From assembly GCF_027489515.1 (NCBI RefSeq), contig NZ_JAIXZS010000015.1, positions 1-64,000 on the forward strand: a DNA stretch of 64,000 nucleotides, read 5' to 3'. A program made the position numbers and the translations under genes. Below are positions 10,116 through 19,143 of the stretch, in pieces. The stretch comes from Novosphingobium sp. (GTDB lineage: Bacteria > Pseudomonadota > Alphaproteobacteria > Sphingomonadales > Sphingomonadaceae). The notes under the pieces are model-generated. The model made no database searches. It was not told the DNA's origin and saw nothing but the letters and a program-made list of their open reading frames with translations. Numbering within the stretch: the first letter of the stretch is position 1; each line of letters opens with the position of its first letter.

Positions 10116-10186
10116 GGCGGAGGGAATATTCGATACGGGTTAAGGTGCCTTTAAGCGGCGGCCCGATGTGTGGTAAGCAGGCTGTC

Positions 10187-12874
10187 ATGTCCGGGGGAAG
10201 AAAGATCATCGCACTTGAAGGCGGCGCAGATGACGGCGCAGCGAATGCTGCTGCCGTGAGGCTGGGCAAGCGTCTGGCAGGCGAGGCACTGCGAGACGAT
10301 GCCGAGGCCGGCGGAATCGTCGCTGCCGCAAGCGATGAAGCGGCAGAGAACGCGTGGCCGATCTCTTCCGCTGCGGAGGAAAACACGGCGATCTGGGACG
10401 ACACGGACGAAGCAGCCCCGCCCCTCCAGCGGGAATGGCTCGGCCCGGCCATTGGCAGCGCCCTGATCGCTGCGTGGACGGCTGCCTTCGCGGCCGGCAA
10501 TCTCGCCACCATGCAGCAGGCCCAGCCCATGGGGGTTTGGACTGGTCTCGTTTCAGCGTGGTCCGCGCCTGTGCTTGTGGTGCTCGTCACGCTTGTGCTC
10601 GTCCGCCGAGGCAGTCGGCGCGAGGCGGCGCGCTTTGGCGATGCCGCACAGCTGCTCCGCCTCGAATCGCAGCAGCTTGAGCGCCGGCTGGCCGCAGTGA
10701 ACACCGAACTGTCGCTCGCCCGCGATTTTCTCGCAGCGCAAGGCCGCGATCTCGAGTCGCTCGGCCGCATCGCAGTGGAGCGGATCAGCGGCAACGCCGG
10801 GCAGTTGCAGACATTGATCGCCAGCAATGGCGCGCAGGTCGAGCAGATCGCCACGGTTTCGGACCATGCGCTTGAAAACATGGAAAAGCTGCGCGGCCAG
10901 CTGCCAGTGATCGCCAATTCCGCCAAGGACGTCACCAACACCATCGCCAATGCCGGTCGCACCGCGCATGTCCAGCTTGAAGACCTTGTCGCCGGCTTCC
11001 AGCGTCTCAACGAGTTCGGCATCGCCAGCGAGCGGCAGGTCGGCACCGTGCGCGAACGGGTCGACGCCGCGCTGGCCGCGTTCGAGGAAAGCACCGCGCG
11101 CATTGCCTCGCTGAGCGAGGCGCGCTTCGCTGCGCTCGAGGAAGGCACCGAGGCGCATCGCCAGCGCCTTGATGCCGAGGAAATTGCCGCGCTGGCCGCG
11201 ATCCGCGCCCGTGCCGAAACCCTCAACGAGGAACTCGTCCGCCAGCGCGAGGCGATCGTGCGGAGCGAGGAAGATACGCTCGCTGCGCTCGGCGCGCGCT
11301 TTGCCGCGATGCGCGCGGAAAGCGGCGCGTTCAGCCGCTCGCTCAGCAGCGCCGAGGATAGCGCGCTGCAGCAGTTTGCCGAACGGTCGGAAACGCAGAT
11401 CACCGCGCTGCGGCAAGCGATCAAGGCCTTTGGCAGCGATCACGAAGACCTCATCTCGGCCTCGCGCGACCGGCTTGCCGCGTTCGAGGCCAATGCCGCC
11501 GAACTCACCCGCCGCCTTGCCGAGGATGCCAGCCTGCTCGACGAGCAGCTAGCCGCCCGGCGCGCTAATCTCGAAGTCGCCTCGGCCGAACAGCGCGCCG
11601 CGCTCACGCAGAGCCTCGCCGAACTTGACAGCGCAATCCGCGAGCGCCGCACGGCCATGGCGGCAGCCGGGGCCGAAGCCGCAGAGGCCCTTGCACGCAA
11701 ACTCGCCGAACTCGACGTGGCGGTCGAGGCGCAGAGGCAGCGCCAGCTTGAGGAAGCGCAGGCATTGGGCGCGCAGTGCGAAGCGATCGCGGCGAAAGTC
11801 ACGGCCTTCAACGGCGTGCTGCGCTCCGCCGGCGAGACAGGCGACACGGCCGCTGCCACTATCGATCAAGCACTTGCAACGCTCAACCAGCGGCTGGTCG
11901 ACATGCGCAAGACGCTGGGCGGGACCGACGGCCATATCGGCACGCTGACCGATGCGGCCTTCCGCCTGCTCGAGCTGATTCAGGCCGGCAGCGAGCATGC
12001 CGGCACGACGCTCCCCGCCGCACTGGACGGCGCAACCAGCGAGTTGGGCGCGTTCGAAAACCGTGTCGAGGCCGTGCGCGTGGCGCTTGGCGAGGCGGGC
12101 GATACCGGCCGGGTGCTCTCGCAGGATGTGGAAAGCACCCGCGGCAGCCTCAAGTCCGCCGTGTCCGACATGAGCCGCATGCAGAAGACGCTCGCCGCGC
12201 AGGCTGCCGAACAGGAAGCGCGGCTAGGCGAGTTGCGCGCGCTCATCGCAGCGGCGCGGGAAGACAGCGAGGCGCTTTCGCAGGATATCGACGGGCAGCT
12301 TTCGGCCTCGATTGTCCGCGTGTTGCAGGGGCGCGGCGCCGAACTGGTAGCCCGGCTCGAAGACGCGATAGACAGCGCCTCCGCCGCGAGCCGCGAGACC
12401 GCGATTCAGATGCGCGACCAGCTTGCCAAGGTCGATGAGCTGGCCGGCAACCTCGAAAACCGCGTCGCCCGCGCGCGGGAACGCGCCGAGGAGCAGGTCG
12501 ACAACGATTTCGCGCGCCGCACTGCACTGATTACCGAATCGCTCAATTCCACCGCAATCGACATCACTAAGGTGCTCTCGGCCGACGTTTCGGAAACCGC
12601 CTGGGCCTCGTACCTGCGCGGCGACCGCGGCATCTTCACCCGCCGCGCGGTCAGCCTGCTCGACAGCGGCGAAGTGCGCGCGGTGCAGCAGCACTACGAA
12701 ACCGACACCGAGTTCCGCGGCCACGTGAACCGCTACATCCACGATTTCGAGGCGATGCTGCGCCAGCTGCTTTCGACCCGCGACGGCCATGCGCTGGGCG
12801 TGACGCTGCTTTCGTCGGACATGGGCAAACTGTATGTGGCGCTGGCGCAGGGGATCGAGCGGCTGCGGACGTGA
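10187..12874 (+). CDS. Long coiled-coil membrane protein with TipN-like architecture
   Basis: The 895-residue protein has an acidic N-terminal tail (1-83), two transmembrane helices (about 85-105 and 118-139), then about 650 residues of Ala/Glu/Arg/Gln-rich heptad sequence predicted as coiled coil. A conserved-looking C-terminal block follows (WASYLRGDRGIFTRRAV, and near the end LLSSDMGKLYVALAQ). This layout and length match TipN of Caulobacter, an inner-membrane birth-scar and polarity marker. I infer a polar scaffold role, not proven. The ATG at 10187 is chosen (AGCAGG just upstream); ATG at 10166 would add seven residues. Neighbours on the other strand encode kinase-like and Hpt-like proteins without active His. 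Confidence 0.75.
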   Translation: MSGGRKIIALEGGADDGAANAAAVRLGKRLAGEALRDDAEAGGIVAAASDEAAENAWPISSAAEENTAIWDDTDEAAPPLQREWLGPAIGSALIAAWTAAFAAGNLATMQQAQPMGVWTGLVSAWSAPVLVVLVTLVLVRRGSRREAARFGDAAQLLRLESQQLERRLAAVNTELSLARDFLAAQGRDLESLGRIAVERISGNAGQLQTLIASNGAQVEQIATVSDHALENMEKLRGQLPVIANSAKDVTNTIANAGRTAHVQLEDLVAGFQRLNEFGIASERQVGTVRERVDAALAAFEESTARIASLSEARFAALEEGTEAHRQRLDAEEIAALAAIRARAETLNEELVRQREAIVRSEEDTLAALGARFAAMRAESGAFSRSLSSAEDSALQQFAERSETQITALRQAIKAFGSDHEDLISASRDRLAAFEANAAELTRRLAEDASLLDEQLAARRANLEVASAEQRAALTQSLAELDSAIRERRTAMAAAGAEAAEALARKLAELDVAVEAQRQRQLEEAQALGAQCEAIAAKVTAFNGVLRSAGETGDTAAATIDQALATLNQRLVDMRKTLGGTDGHIGTLTDAAFRLLELIQAGSEHAGTTLPAALDGATSELGAFENRVEAVRVALGEAGDTGRVLSQDVESTRGSLKSAVSDMSRMQKTLAAQAAEQEARLGELRALIAAAREDSEALSQDIDGQLSASIVRVLQGRGAELVARLEDAIDSASAASRETAIQMRDQLAKVDELAGNLENRVARARERAEEQVDNDFARRTALITESLNSTAIDITKVLSADVSETAWASYLRGDRGIFTRRAVSLLDSGEVRAVQQHYETDTEFRGHVNRYIHDFEAMLRQLLSTRDGHALGVTLLSSDMGKLYVALAQGIERLRT

Positions 12875-13537
12875 TCAGGTGACGCCGAGCCAGTTCAGAC
12901 CATCGGGCAGTTCGTCTGCCGAGTAGTCGATCTGCAGCACCCGCCGCCGGGCTGGTCGGATGGCCGCATCGGAAGCATGCAGGATGGGCGTTGCATAGGC
13001 CCAGATATCGCCCGCCCGGGCCAGGCAGGCATGGTCATGGCAGCGAGCAACGACCGCTTCAACCTCGCCTGCAGGGATGCGACCAAGGCTGTGCGATCCA
13101 AGGGCCACCTGCAGCGGCGCGTTGTCGTGTGTCACGTCATCAAGATGAACGCGCAGCGTGATCATGCGCTCGATATAGCTGAACGGCGGCGCCACATGGG
13201 TCAGTCCTGCCTTGATCGTCCAAGGGCCGAAACCGGGCGTATCATGGCGCGCCTTCACGCAGATTGTCCGGTCCTGATGCCATCCGAGGCCCCAGTTCCG
13301 CGCGGGGGTCTTGTCGAAGAGAACCGCGCGAACGGGCCTTACGAGGTTGCCGCGAAAGCGCGCAGCGATGGCGCCAATGGCGCCTTGCGGAGACAGCACA
13401 TCGGCAATGCCGTAAGCATGCGCAAGCCTGACGCCAGCCTTGCCCGCTTCCAGATCCTGGAAGGCGGCAAACAAGTTCGGCAGCACAGGCAGGGCCGCTC
13501 CCGGGAAATGCTGTGCTCCGTCCGTTTCCAATTGCAT
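12875..13537 (-). CDS. Phytanoyl-CoA dioxygenase (PhyH) family protein
   Basis: Non-haem Fe(II)/2-oxoglutarate-dependent oxygenase of the PhyH family, 220 residues. The iron-binding triad is visible: His and Asp in GWHQDRT near residue 95, and the distal His in TPILHAS near 187. An Arg suited to bind 2-oxoglutarate follows in RRRVLQIDYS. The substrate is unknown; relatives act on acyl-CoA chains or small metabolites. The reading frame stays open upstream to 13879, but that part lies over the GNAT gene and is rich in Arg and Pro, so I start at the ATG 13537, 32 bases after the GNAT stop. The two genes are probably co-transcribed. Confidence 0.85.
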   Translation of the reverse strand: MQLETDGAQHFPGAALPVLPNLFAAFQDLEAGKAGVRLAHAYGIADVLSPQGAIGAIAARFRGNLVRPVRAVLFDKTPARNWGLGWHQDRTICVKARHDTPGFGPWTIKAGLTHVAPPFSYIERMITLRVHLDDVTHDNAPLQVALGSHSLGRIPAGEVEAVVARCHDHACLARAGDIWAYATPILHASDAAIRPARRRVLQIDYSADELPDGLNWLGVT

Positions 13538-13569
13538 GACGACGGCTTTGTACGCTGGTCTGGCCAGAA

Positions 13570-14061
13570 CTACAGCCGCTTCCACATCAGCGCTTCGTCC
13601 ACGTAGCTGCCATCGCCCCGCCGCACCGAGTCCGGTTCCTTGGCGTAGAGCACATAGCCGTGGCGTTCGTAGAGTGCCTGGGCGCGGGGATTGTCGGCCA
13701 TCAGGGTCAGTTGCAGCTGGCGCAGACCGAGCTCGTGGGCCGTGGCTTCGAGCTGCTCCAGAATGCGCGCTGCGGCGCCCGTGCCGCGGGCGGCGGGGAC
13801 GGCGTACATGCCCCAGACGAGGCCCTTGTGATCGAGCTTCTGCCCGGAGATGCGCGTGAGGCCGCCGACGGCCAGCCATTCGCCGCCGCGCACCACGGCA
13901 TAGACATGATCGCGTGCCAGCCGCTCGCGCCAGGCTGCAAGGCCGATGGCGTCGTCATCCGCGCCGGCGCCGCGGAAGCTCATGGCTTCGGCGTCGAACA
14001 TGATCTGGCGCAGCGCGAGGAAGCGCGCCGTGTCATCCGGGCCCAGTTTCACGATATCCAT
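13570..14061 (-). CDS. GNAT family N-acetyltransferase
   Basis: The 163-residue protein has the GNAT fold: the acetyl-CoA-binding loop reads VPAARGTGAAARILEQLE (motif A), followed by LTLMADNPRAQALYERHGY (motif B), the usual end of the family. The acceptor is unknown. The start MDIVKLGPDD at 14061 is chosen because everything upstream in the open frame is Arg/Pro/Cys-rich and overlaps dnaE2. It sits 50 bases downstream of the dnaE2 stop in the same direction. Confidence 0.88.
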   Translation of the reverse strand: MDIVKLGPDDTARFLALRQIMFDAEAMSFRGAGADDDAIGLAAWRERLARDHVYAVVRGGEWLAVGGLTRISGQKLDHKGLVWGMYAVPAARGTGAAARILEQLEATAHELGLRQLQLTLMADNPRAQALYERHGYVLYAKEPDSVRRGDGSYVDEALMWKRL

Positions 14062-14111
14062 GGGCCGCGCGCCTAGCCGAGGCTCGCGGCGCAATTGTGG
14101 CAAACGCGCCG

Positions 14112-17100
14112 TCAGTGGAAATCGCGCGACTTGGGGATCACGCGGACATTGCGCGGATGGCTGCGTGCGGGCGGCGGGACACGGCCGGGAACGGGGCGGT
14201 TCACCTCGTCGGCACGGGCCATGGCAGGCTGCAGCGCGTCGTCTGACAGCCGCGCCAGCCCCTCGCTCGCGTCCGTCAGATGCTGGGCAATTACATGGAT
14301 TACCTCGTCGTCGTATTCCACCCGGCCGCGCACTTCCATCAGTCGCGCACCCATCACCACACTGCGCTGCTTTTCCTTGAGATCGGGCCATATCACGAGA
14401 TTGATCACCCCCGTCTCGTCCTCAAGCGTGATGAAGCACACCCCCTTGGCGCTGCCCGGCTGCTGGCGCACCAGCACCACGCCCGCAACGCGCACCATCG
14501 AGCGCAGCTTCCGGTTCCGCAGGTCTGCCGCCCGCACGAAGCCGCGCTCGGCAAGTTCGGCGCGCAGGAAGGCCATGGGGTGCGCCTTCAGCGAAAGCCG
14601 CTGAGTCTGGTAATCAGCGACGACTTCCTCCGAGAGCGGCATCGTCGGCAACCGGGTGCGCGCGCGCTCCTCCCCCTCCTCGCGCGCGTCCGCTGCGGCG
14701 AACAGCGGCAGGGCATTGGCGGCAATCAGGCTGCGCGCATCCCACAGCGCCTGCCGACGCGGCAGCCCCATCGAGCCGAAGGCATCCGCCGCCGCCAGAC
14801 GCTCGATCATCGCGGGTGAGAGCCCTGCCCGCACCTTGAGCGCAGCCACATCCTCGAACCGCCCCCCCGCCTCGCGCGCGGAAACGAGCGCGGCGGCGGC
14901 ATGTTCGGGCAGGCCGTCGATCTGCCTGAGGCCAAGGCGCAGTGCCTCCCCCTCCTGCTCCAGCGTGCAATCCCACACCGAGTGATTCACATCGATCGGC
15001 AGCACCGTGACCTTGTGCTCCACCGCATCGCGCACGATCTGCGCAGGCGCGTAGAAGCCCATCGGCTGCGAATTGAGCAGGCCGCAGGCAAACGCCGCCG
15101 GATAGTGGCACTTGAGCCAGCTCGAAACGTAGACGAGGTGCGCAAAGCTTGCCGCGTGGCTTTCGGGAAAGCCGTATTCGCCGAAACCCCGGATCTGGTT
15201 GAAGCAGCGCTGCGCGAAATCGCGGTCATAGCCGCGCTGGGTCATGCGCTCGACCATCATGTCCTGCAGTTCATCGACCATGCCGCGGCGGCGGAAGGTG
15301 GCCATCGCCTTGCGCAGGCGGTTGGCCTCGGCGCCGGTGAACTTGGCCGCATCGAGCGCGATCTTCATCGCCTGTTCCTGAAAGATCGGCACGCCGAGCG
15401 TGCGGCCAAGGATCGAGGTCAGCTCGTCTGGCGGACCGAAGGCGGGGCCCGGCGCGGGGATGCTGACGGCTTCCTCCCCCCGCCGACGCCGGAGATAGGG
15501 GTGCACCATGTCGCCCTGGATCGGCCCGGGGCGGACGATGGCGACCTGGATGACGAGATCGTAGAACTCGCGCGGGCGCAGGCGCGGCAGCATGTTCATC
15601 TGCGCGCGGCTTTCGACCTGGAACACCCCCAGCGAATCGCCCTTGCGCAGCATCGCGTATGTCTCCGGATCCTCGCGCGGAACGGTGGCGAGCGTGAGTT
15701 CGCGGCCGTGGTGCTCGCCCAAAAGATCGAGGCATTTCCTGATGCAGGTGAGCATCCCGAGCGCCAGCACATCGACCTTGAGGATGCCCAGCGCGTCGAT
15801 ATCGTCCTTGTCCCATTCGATGAAGCTGCGGTCCGCCATGGCGCCATTGCCGATCGGCACAGTCTCGGTCAGTGGGCCCTGCGTGAGGATGAAGCCGCCG
15901 ACATGCTGCGAAAGATGGCGCGGCATGCCAATCATCTGCTCGGTGAGCTTCAGAACTCGCTTCAAGTGTGGATCGGAAAGGTCAAGCCCCGCCTGCTCCA
16001 CGTTCCGCTCTGCCACCTCGCTGCCCCAGCCGCCCCAGACGGTGCGCGCGAGGGCGGCGGTGACGTCTTCGGTGAGGCCCATCGCCTTGCCCACTTCGCG
16101 GATCGCCATGCGCGGGCGGTAGTGGATCACCGTCGCGCAGAGCCCCGCGCGCTGGCGGCCATAACGGCGGTAGATGTACTGGATGACTTCCTCGCGCCGC
16201 TCGTGCTCGAAATCGACGTCGATATCGGGCGGTTCGTTGCGATCCTCGGAAATGAACCGGTCGAACAACAGCGCATGGCGCGCCGGATCGACGGCCGTGA
16301 TGCCAAGGCAATAGCACACTGCCGAATTGGCCGCCGAGCCGCGCCCCTGGCACAGGATTGGTGGATCCTGATTGCGCGCAAAATCAACGATATCCTTGAT
16401 GGTTAGAAAGTAAGTTGCGAGGTTCAGTTTGCCGATCAGCGCCAATTCGCGCGCCAGCGTATCGCACACGCTGTCGGGCACGCCCGAGGGGTAGCGCTCC
16501 GCCGCGCCGAGCCAGGTCTGTTCCTCCAGCCAGTCCTGCGGGGTGCGGCCTTCGGGGCAGATCTCCTCGGGGTATTCGTAGCTGAGTTCATCGAGGCTGA
16601 AGGTGCAGGAATCGGCAAGATCGCGCGCAGCGGTGATGGCATGGGGCCAGCGCTCGAACAGGCGGAGCATCTCGGCGGGCGATTTCAGGTGCCGCTCGGC
16701 ATTGGGATGGAGAAGATGCCCGGCGCGGGCGACGGTGGTCTTGTGGCGGATTGCCGTCATCACGTCCTGAAGCGGGCGCCGGGCGGCTTCGTGGTAGTGG
16801 ACATCGTTGGTCGCCAAGAGGCTCAGGCCATGCGCTCTGGCCAGCGCATCGAGCGTACTGATCCGCGCGAGATCGTCGCCGCTGTAGAGATAGCTCGCCG
16901 CCACATGGCGCATGCTGGGCAGGCTGTGGACAAGATGGGGGACAAGCGCGGCAAAAGGCAGGGATACTCGGCTACCCTCACGTTCTGGTGCGGGCTGTTC
17001 AGGCGCAACGTTTGCCGCCTGCCCACCCCTAACCCCTCCCGCCAGCGGGAGGGGGATCACGTTGCTTTCGACTTCCAGTGTGAACGTCTGATCCAAGTCA

Positions 17101-17567
17101 TGCGGCGGTAGCAGCACGAGATGGACACCCTCCGCATGCGCCGCCAGCAGCGGAAGATCGATCTCGCAGACGCCCTTGGCCTGCCATTCCCCATCGAGCC
17201 GCGCCATGCGCCCTGCCGAAATCAGGCGGCACAGACGGCCATAGGCGGCGCGTGTCTCGGGATAGGCGAGGAAGGCGAGGCCCTCGACGGTCTCGATCCG
17301 GCAACCGATCACCGGGCGCACGCCCAAGGCCTTCGCCTCGCCGTGGATGCGCACCACGCCCGCCATCGAATTGGCATCCGCCACGCCGACCGCATCATAG
17401 CCTAGCCGATGCGCAGCAAGCACGAGGTCGACCGGATCGGAGGCCCCGCGCAGGAAGGAGAAGCAGGTGACGAGCCCCAGTTCGACGAAGGGCGCGCGGG
17501 CGGGCGCACCTGAGACATCATCGGGCGCAACATGCCGGCGCGCCGGGGTGAGCGGTCCCTCAGGCAC
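14112..17567 (-). CDS. dnaE2: Error-prone DNA polymerase DnaE2 (ImuC)
   Basis: C-family polymerase alpha subunit of the damage-inducible mutasome; works with ImuA and ImuB in translesion synthesis. The ~1151-residue protein begins with a PHP domain (FVELGLVTCFSFLRGASDP near 27), has the catalytic motif PDIDVDFEHERR near 460, then finger, helix-hairpin and OB-fold regions. The GTG at 17567 is chosen; it overlaps the end of imuB by 8 bases, and no ATG lies nearby in a plausible place. An extra segment of about 35 residues in the PHP-to-palm region (LPLAGGVRGG) comes from a palindromic repeat at 17033-17054. The frame is intact. The gene lies under the SOS box before imuA. Confidence 0.94.
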   Translation of the reverse strand: MPEGPLTPARRHVAPDDVSGAPARAPFVELGLVTCFSFLRGASDPVDLVLAAHRLGYDAVGVADANSMAGVVRIHGEAKALGVRPVIGCRIETVEGLAFLAYPETRAAYGRLCRLISAGRMARLDGEWQAKGVCEIDLPLLAAHAEGVHLVLLPPHDLDQTFTLEVESNVIPLPLAGGVRGGQAANVAPEQPAPEREGSRVSLPFAALVPHLVHSLPSMRHVAASYLYSGDDLARISTLDALARAHGLSLLATNDVHYHEAARRPLQDVMTAIRHKTTVARAGHLLHPNAERHLKSPAEMLRLFERWPHAITAARDLADSCTFSLDELSYEYPEEICPEGRTPQDWLEEQTWLGAAERYPSGVPDSVCDTLARELALIGKLNLATYFLTIKDIVDFARNQDPPILCQGRGSAANSAVCYCLGITAVDPARHALLFDRFISEDRNEPPDIDVDFEHERREEVIQYIYRRYGRQRAGLCATVIHYRPRMAIREVGKAMGLTEDVTAALARTVWGGWGSEVAERNVEQAGLDLSDPHLKRVLKLTEQMIGMPRHLSQHVGGFILTQGPLTETVPIGNGAMADRSFIEWDKDDIDALGILKVDVLALGMLTCIRKCLDLLGEHHGRELTLATVPREDPETYAMLRKGDSLGVFQVESRAQMNMLPRLRPREFYDLVIQVAIVRPGPIQGDMVHPYLRRRRGEEAVSIPAPGPAFGPPDELTSILGRTLGVPIFQEQAMKIALDAAKFTGAEANRLRKAMATFRRRGMVDELQDMMVERMTQRGYDRDFAQRCFNQIRGFGEYGFPESHAASFAHLVYVSSWLKCHYPAAFACGLLNSQPMGFYAPAQIVRDAVEHKVTVLPIDVNHSVWDCTLEQEGEALRLGLRQIDGLPEHAAAALVSAREAGGRFEDVAALKVRAGLSPAMIERLAAADAFGSMGLPRRQALWDARSLIAANALPLFAAADAREEGEERARTRLPTMPLSEEVVADYQTQRLSLKAHPMAFLRAELAERGFVRAADLRNRKLRSMVRVAGVVLVRQQPGSAKGVCFITLEDETGVINLVIWPDLKEKQRSVVMGARLMEVRGRVEYDDEVIHVIAQHLTDASEGLARLSDDALQPAMARADEVNRPVPGRVPPPARSHPRNVRVIPKSRDFH
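17033..17054. repeat. Palindromic repeat element inside dnaE2
   Basis: Nine-base inverted repeat CCCCTCCCG / CGGGAGGGG with a four-base loop, flanked on the left by CCCACCCCTAA. It lies inside the dnaE2 coding region and is read in frame as LPLAGGVRGG. The same stem occurs between genes at 56739-56760. Elements of this type are scattered through sphingomonad genomes, mostly between genes; a copy inside a conserved gene is unusual. Confidence 0.75.
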
Positions 17568-19143
17568 AGAGCCCCTGCAGGAACCATTCGGGCGCGCCGC
17601 CACGGCCATCGCCGGCAAGGCCATGGCGGTAGATCCAGTAGCGGCGGCCGGTGCTGTCCTCGATGCGGTAGTAATCGCGCAGGCGCACGGTGGAGCGTTC
17701 GCGCCACCATTCCGGGGCGATCCGCTCAGGCCCTTCGGCGCGCGCAATCTCGTGCACGCCGCCGCGCCAGCGGAACAGGCGGGGAAGCCCGTCGGGCGCT
17801 TCGTAGATCACCGCGATGGGCTCGGGCCGGTCGAGCAGCTTCAAGGGCCGCTCGTGGAAGGCGAAGTCTTCCTGAAGGCCCGGCATAGGCTCCAGCGGCG
17901 GGGCCCAGCGCTGCGCGCGTTCGGGCAGGTGGCTGGCACGCGGCACGGGGCGGCGCACCGCCTCTGTGCCAAGCCGCACCGTCAGCCGGTCAATGCAGGC
18001 GGCAAGGCTGGTGCCATGGCGCTCGGCCGCCGCATCAAGCTCGGCCTGCGCGAGCGCCAGTGGCTCGGTCCACGGCGCACTGAGTCGGACAAGCTCGATC
18101 CCGAAGCCCGCATCGAGATCATCGAGCCGCGCCGCAAAGAGACGGCAGACATGCGCGGGATCGCGGGTGGCGGCGGCCATTTCGAGCCGCCGCACGAGGA
18201 CATCACCGTCGACCTTCCACGCTGCGAGTTCGAGCCGCCGCGCCCCCTCCCCGCGTCCCTCCAGCGCGCGCGCCATGTCTTCGGCAAGGTCCATCAGCAC
18301 GCGGTCGAGCAGCGGGCGGTGGCGGATGGGTTCCATCAGGCGGCGCTGCACCATCGGCTGCTGAGCGGCGATCACCGGCAGCAGTGGCTCGGGCACACGG
18401 CCGAGGAGTTGATCGAGCCGCACCAGCGGGTTCGCGCCTGGGGAGCGGCGGTTGCGGAAACGCCGCGCCAGGGCCTCGCGCCCGATGCCGGCGAGATCGC
18501 CCAGCCGCTTCAGGCCAAGGCGGCGCAGGAGGAGCAGGACATCGTCATCGAGCCGCAAGGCCGCGACCGGGAGCCCGGCGAGGCGGTCCATCAGGTCGGC
18601 GCCCTCCAGAATTGCGCTCTCGGGCCCGTAATGGGCCAGCGCCCAGGCTGCACCCGCCGTGGGCGCGATCGCCGCGCGCGCGACAAGGCCGCGCCGGGCA
18701 AGCTGGGCACGCGCATCGGCGAGCAGCATGGCCTCCCCGCCGAACAGATGCGCGGCGCCAGTAGTATCGACGATCAGGCCATCGGGCGGATCGAGCGCTG
18801 ACCAAGGCCCCCAACGCTGCGCCCAGAGCGCAAGGGCTTCGAGGAAGGCCAGGTCCCCGGCCGGATCAGCCGGGCGCACGGCCAGTGCCGGACAAAGCGC
18901 GCGCGCATCCGCCAGCATCGCACCCGCGCGCGCGCCCTCGGCCGCGCCGGCGGCGTTGACCGCGGCGATGCGCGGGCCATGAGCGGTTTCGGCGATCAGC
19001 GCGAGCGGTGCGGCGTCACTGCCCTCGCCCGCTGCGCAGCCTTCAGCCAGCCGCCAGCGATCGAGCGCCAGATCCGCGCACCAGATCGCCATGATCCGGC
19101 GTGCCAGAACCGGCGGGCTCGGCAGCGAGAGCGGTGTCGTCAT
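17560..19143 (-). CDS. imuB: ImuB, catalytically inactive Y-family polymerase-like mutasome protein
   Basis: ImuB bridges the beta clamp, ImuA and DnaE2. The 527-residue protein shows the typical N-terminal region (MAIWCADLALDRWR), the motif VDTTGAAHLFGGEAML near 120, and a helix-hairpin-helix (LGLKRLGDLAGIG near 210). The acidic catalytic residues of true Y-family polymerases are not evident, as known for ImuB. The ATG at 19143 overlaps imuA by 101 bases; a second ATG at 19092 would leave a 50-base overlap. Neither has a clear ribosome site, so translation may be coupled to imuA. Its 3' end overlaps the GTG start of dnaE2. Confidence 0.92.
   Translation of the reverse strand: MTTPLSLPSPPVLARRIMAIWCADLALDRWRLAEGCAAGEGSDAAPLALIAETAHGPRIAAVNAAGAAEGARAGAMLADARALCPALAVRPADPAGDLAFLEALALWAQRWGPWSALDPPDGLIVDTTGAAHLFGGEAMLLADARAQLARRGLVARAAIAPTAGAAWALAHYGPESAILEGADLMDRLAGLPVAALRLDDDVLLLLRRLGLKRLGDLAGIGREALARRFRNRRSPGANPLVRLDQLLGRVPEPLLPVIAAQQPMVQRRLMEPIRHRPLLDRVLMDLAEDMARALEGRGEGARRLELAAWKVDGDVLVRRLEMAAATRDPAHVCRLFAARLDDLDAGFGIELVRLSAPWTEPLALAQAELDAAAERHGTSLAACIDRLTVRLGTEAVRRPVPRASHLPERAQRWAPPLEPMPGLQEDFAFHERPLKLLDRPEPIAVIYEAPDGLPRLFRWRGGVHEIARAEGPERIAPEWWRERSTVRLRDYYRIEDSTGRRYWIYRHGLAGDGRGGAPEWFLQGLCA

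Noticed and set aside
13538..13879. N-terminal extension of the PhyH gene
   Set aside because: Arg/Pro-rich and lies over the GNAT gene; the family starts at the ATG 13537.
14901..16406. 501-residue plus-strand open frame
   Set aside because: Antisense of dnaE2 catalytic regions, which are clearly conserved on the minus strand.
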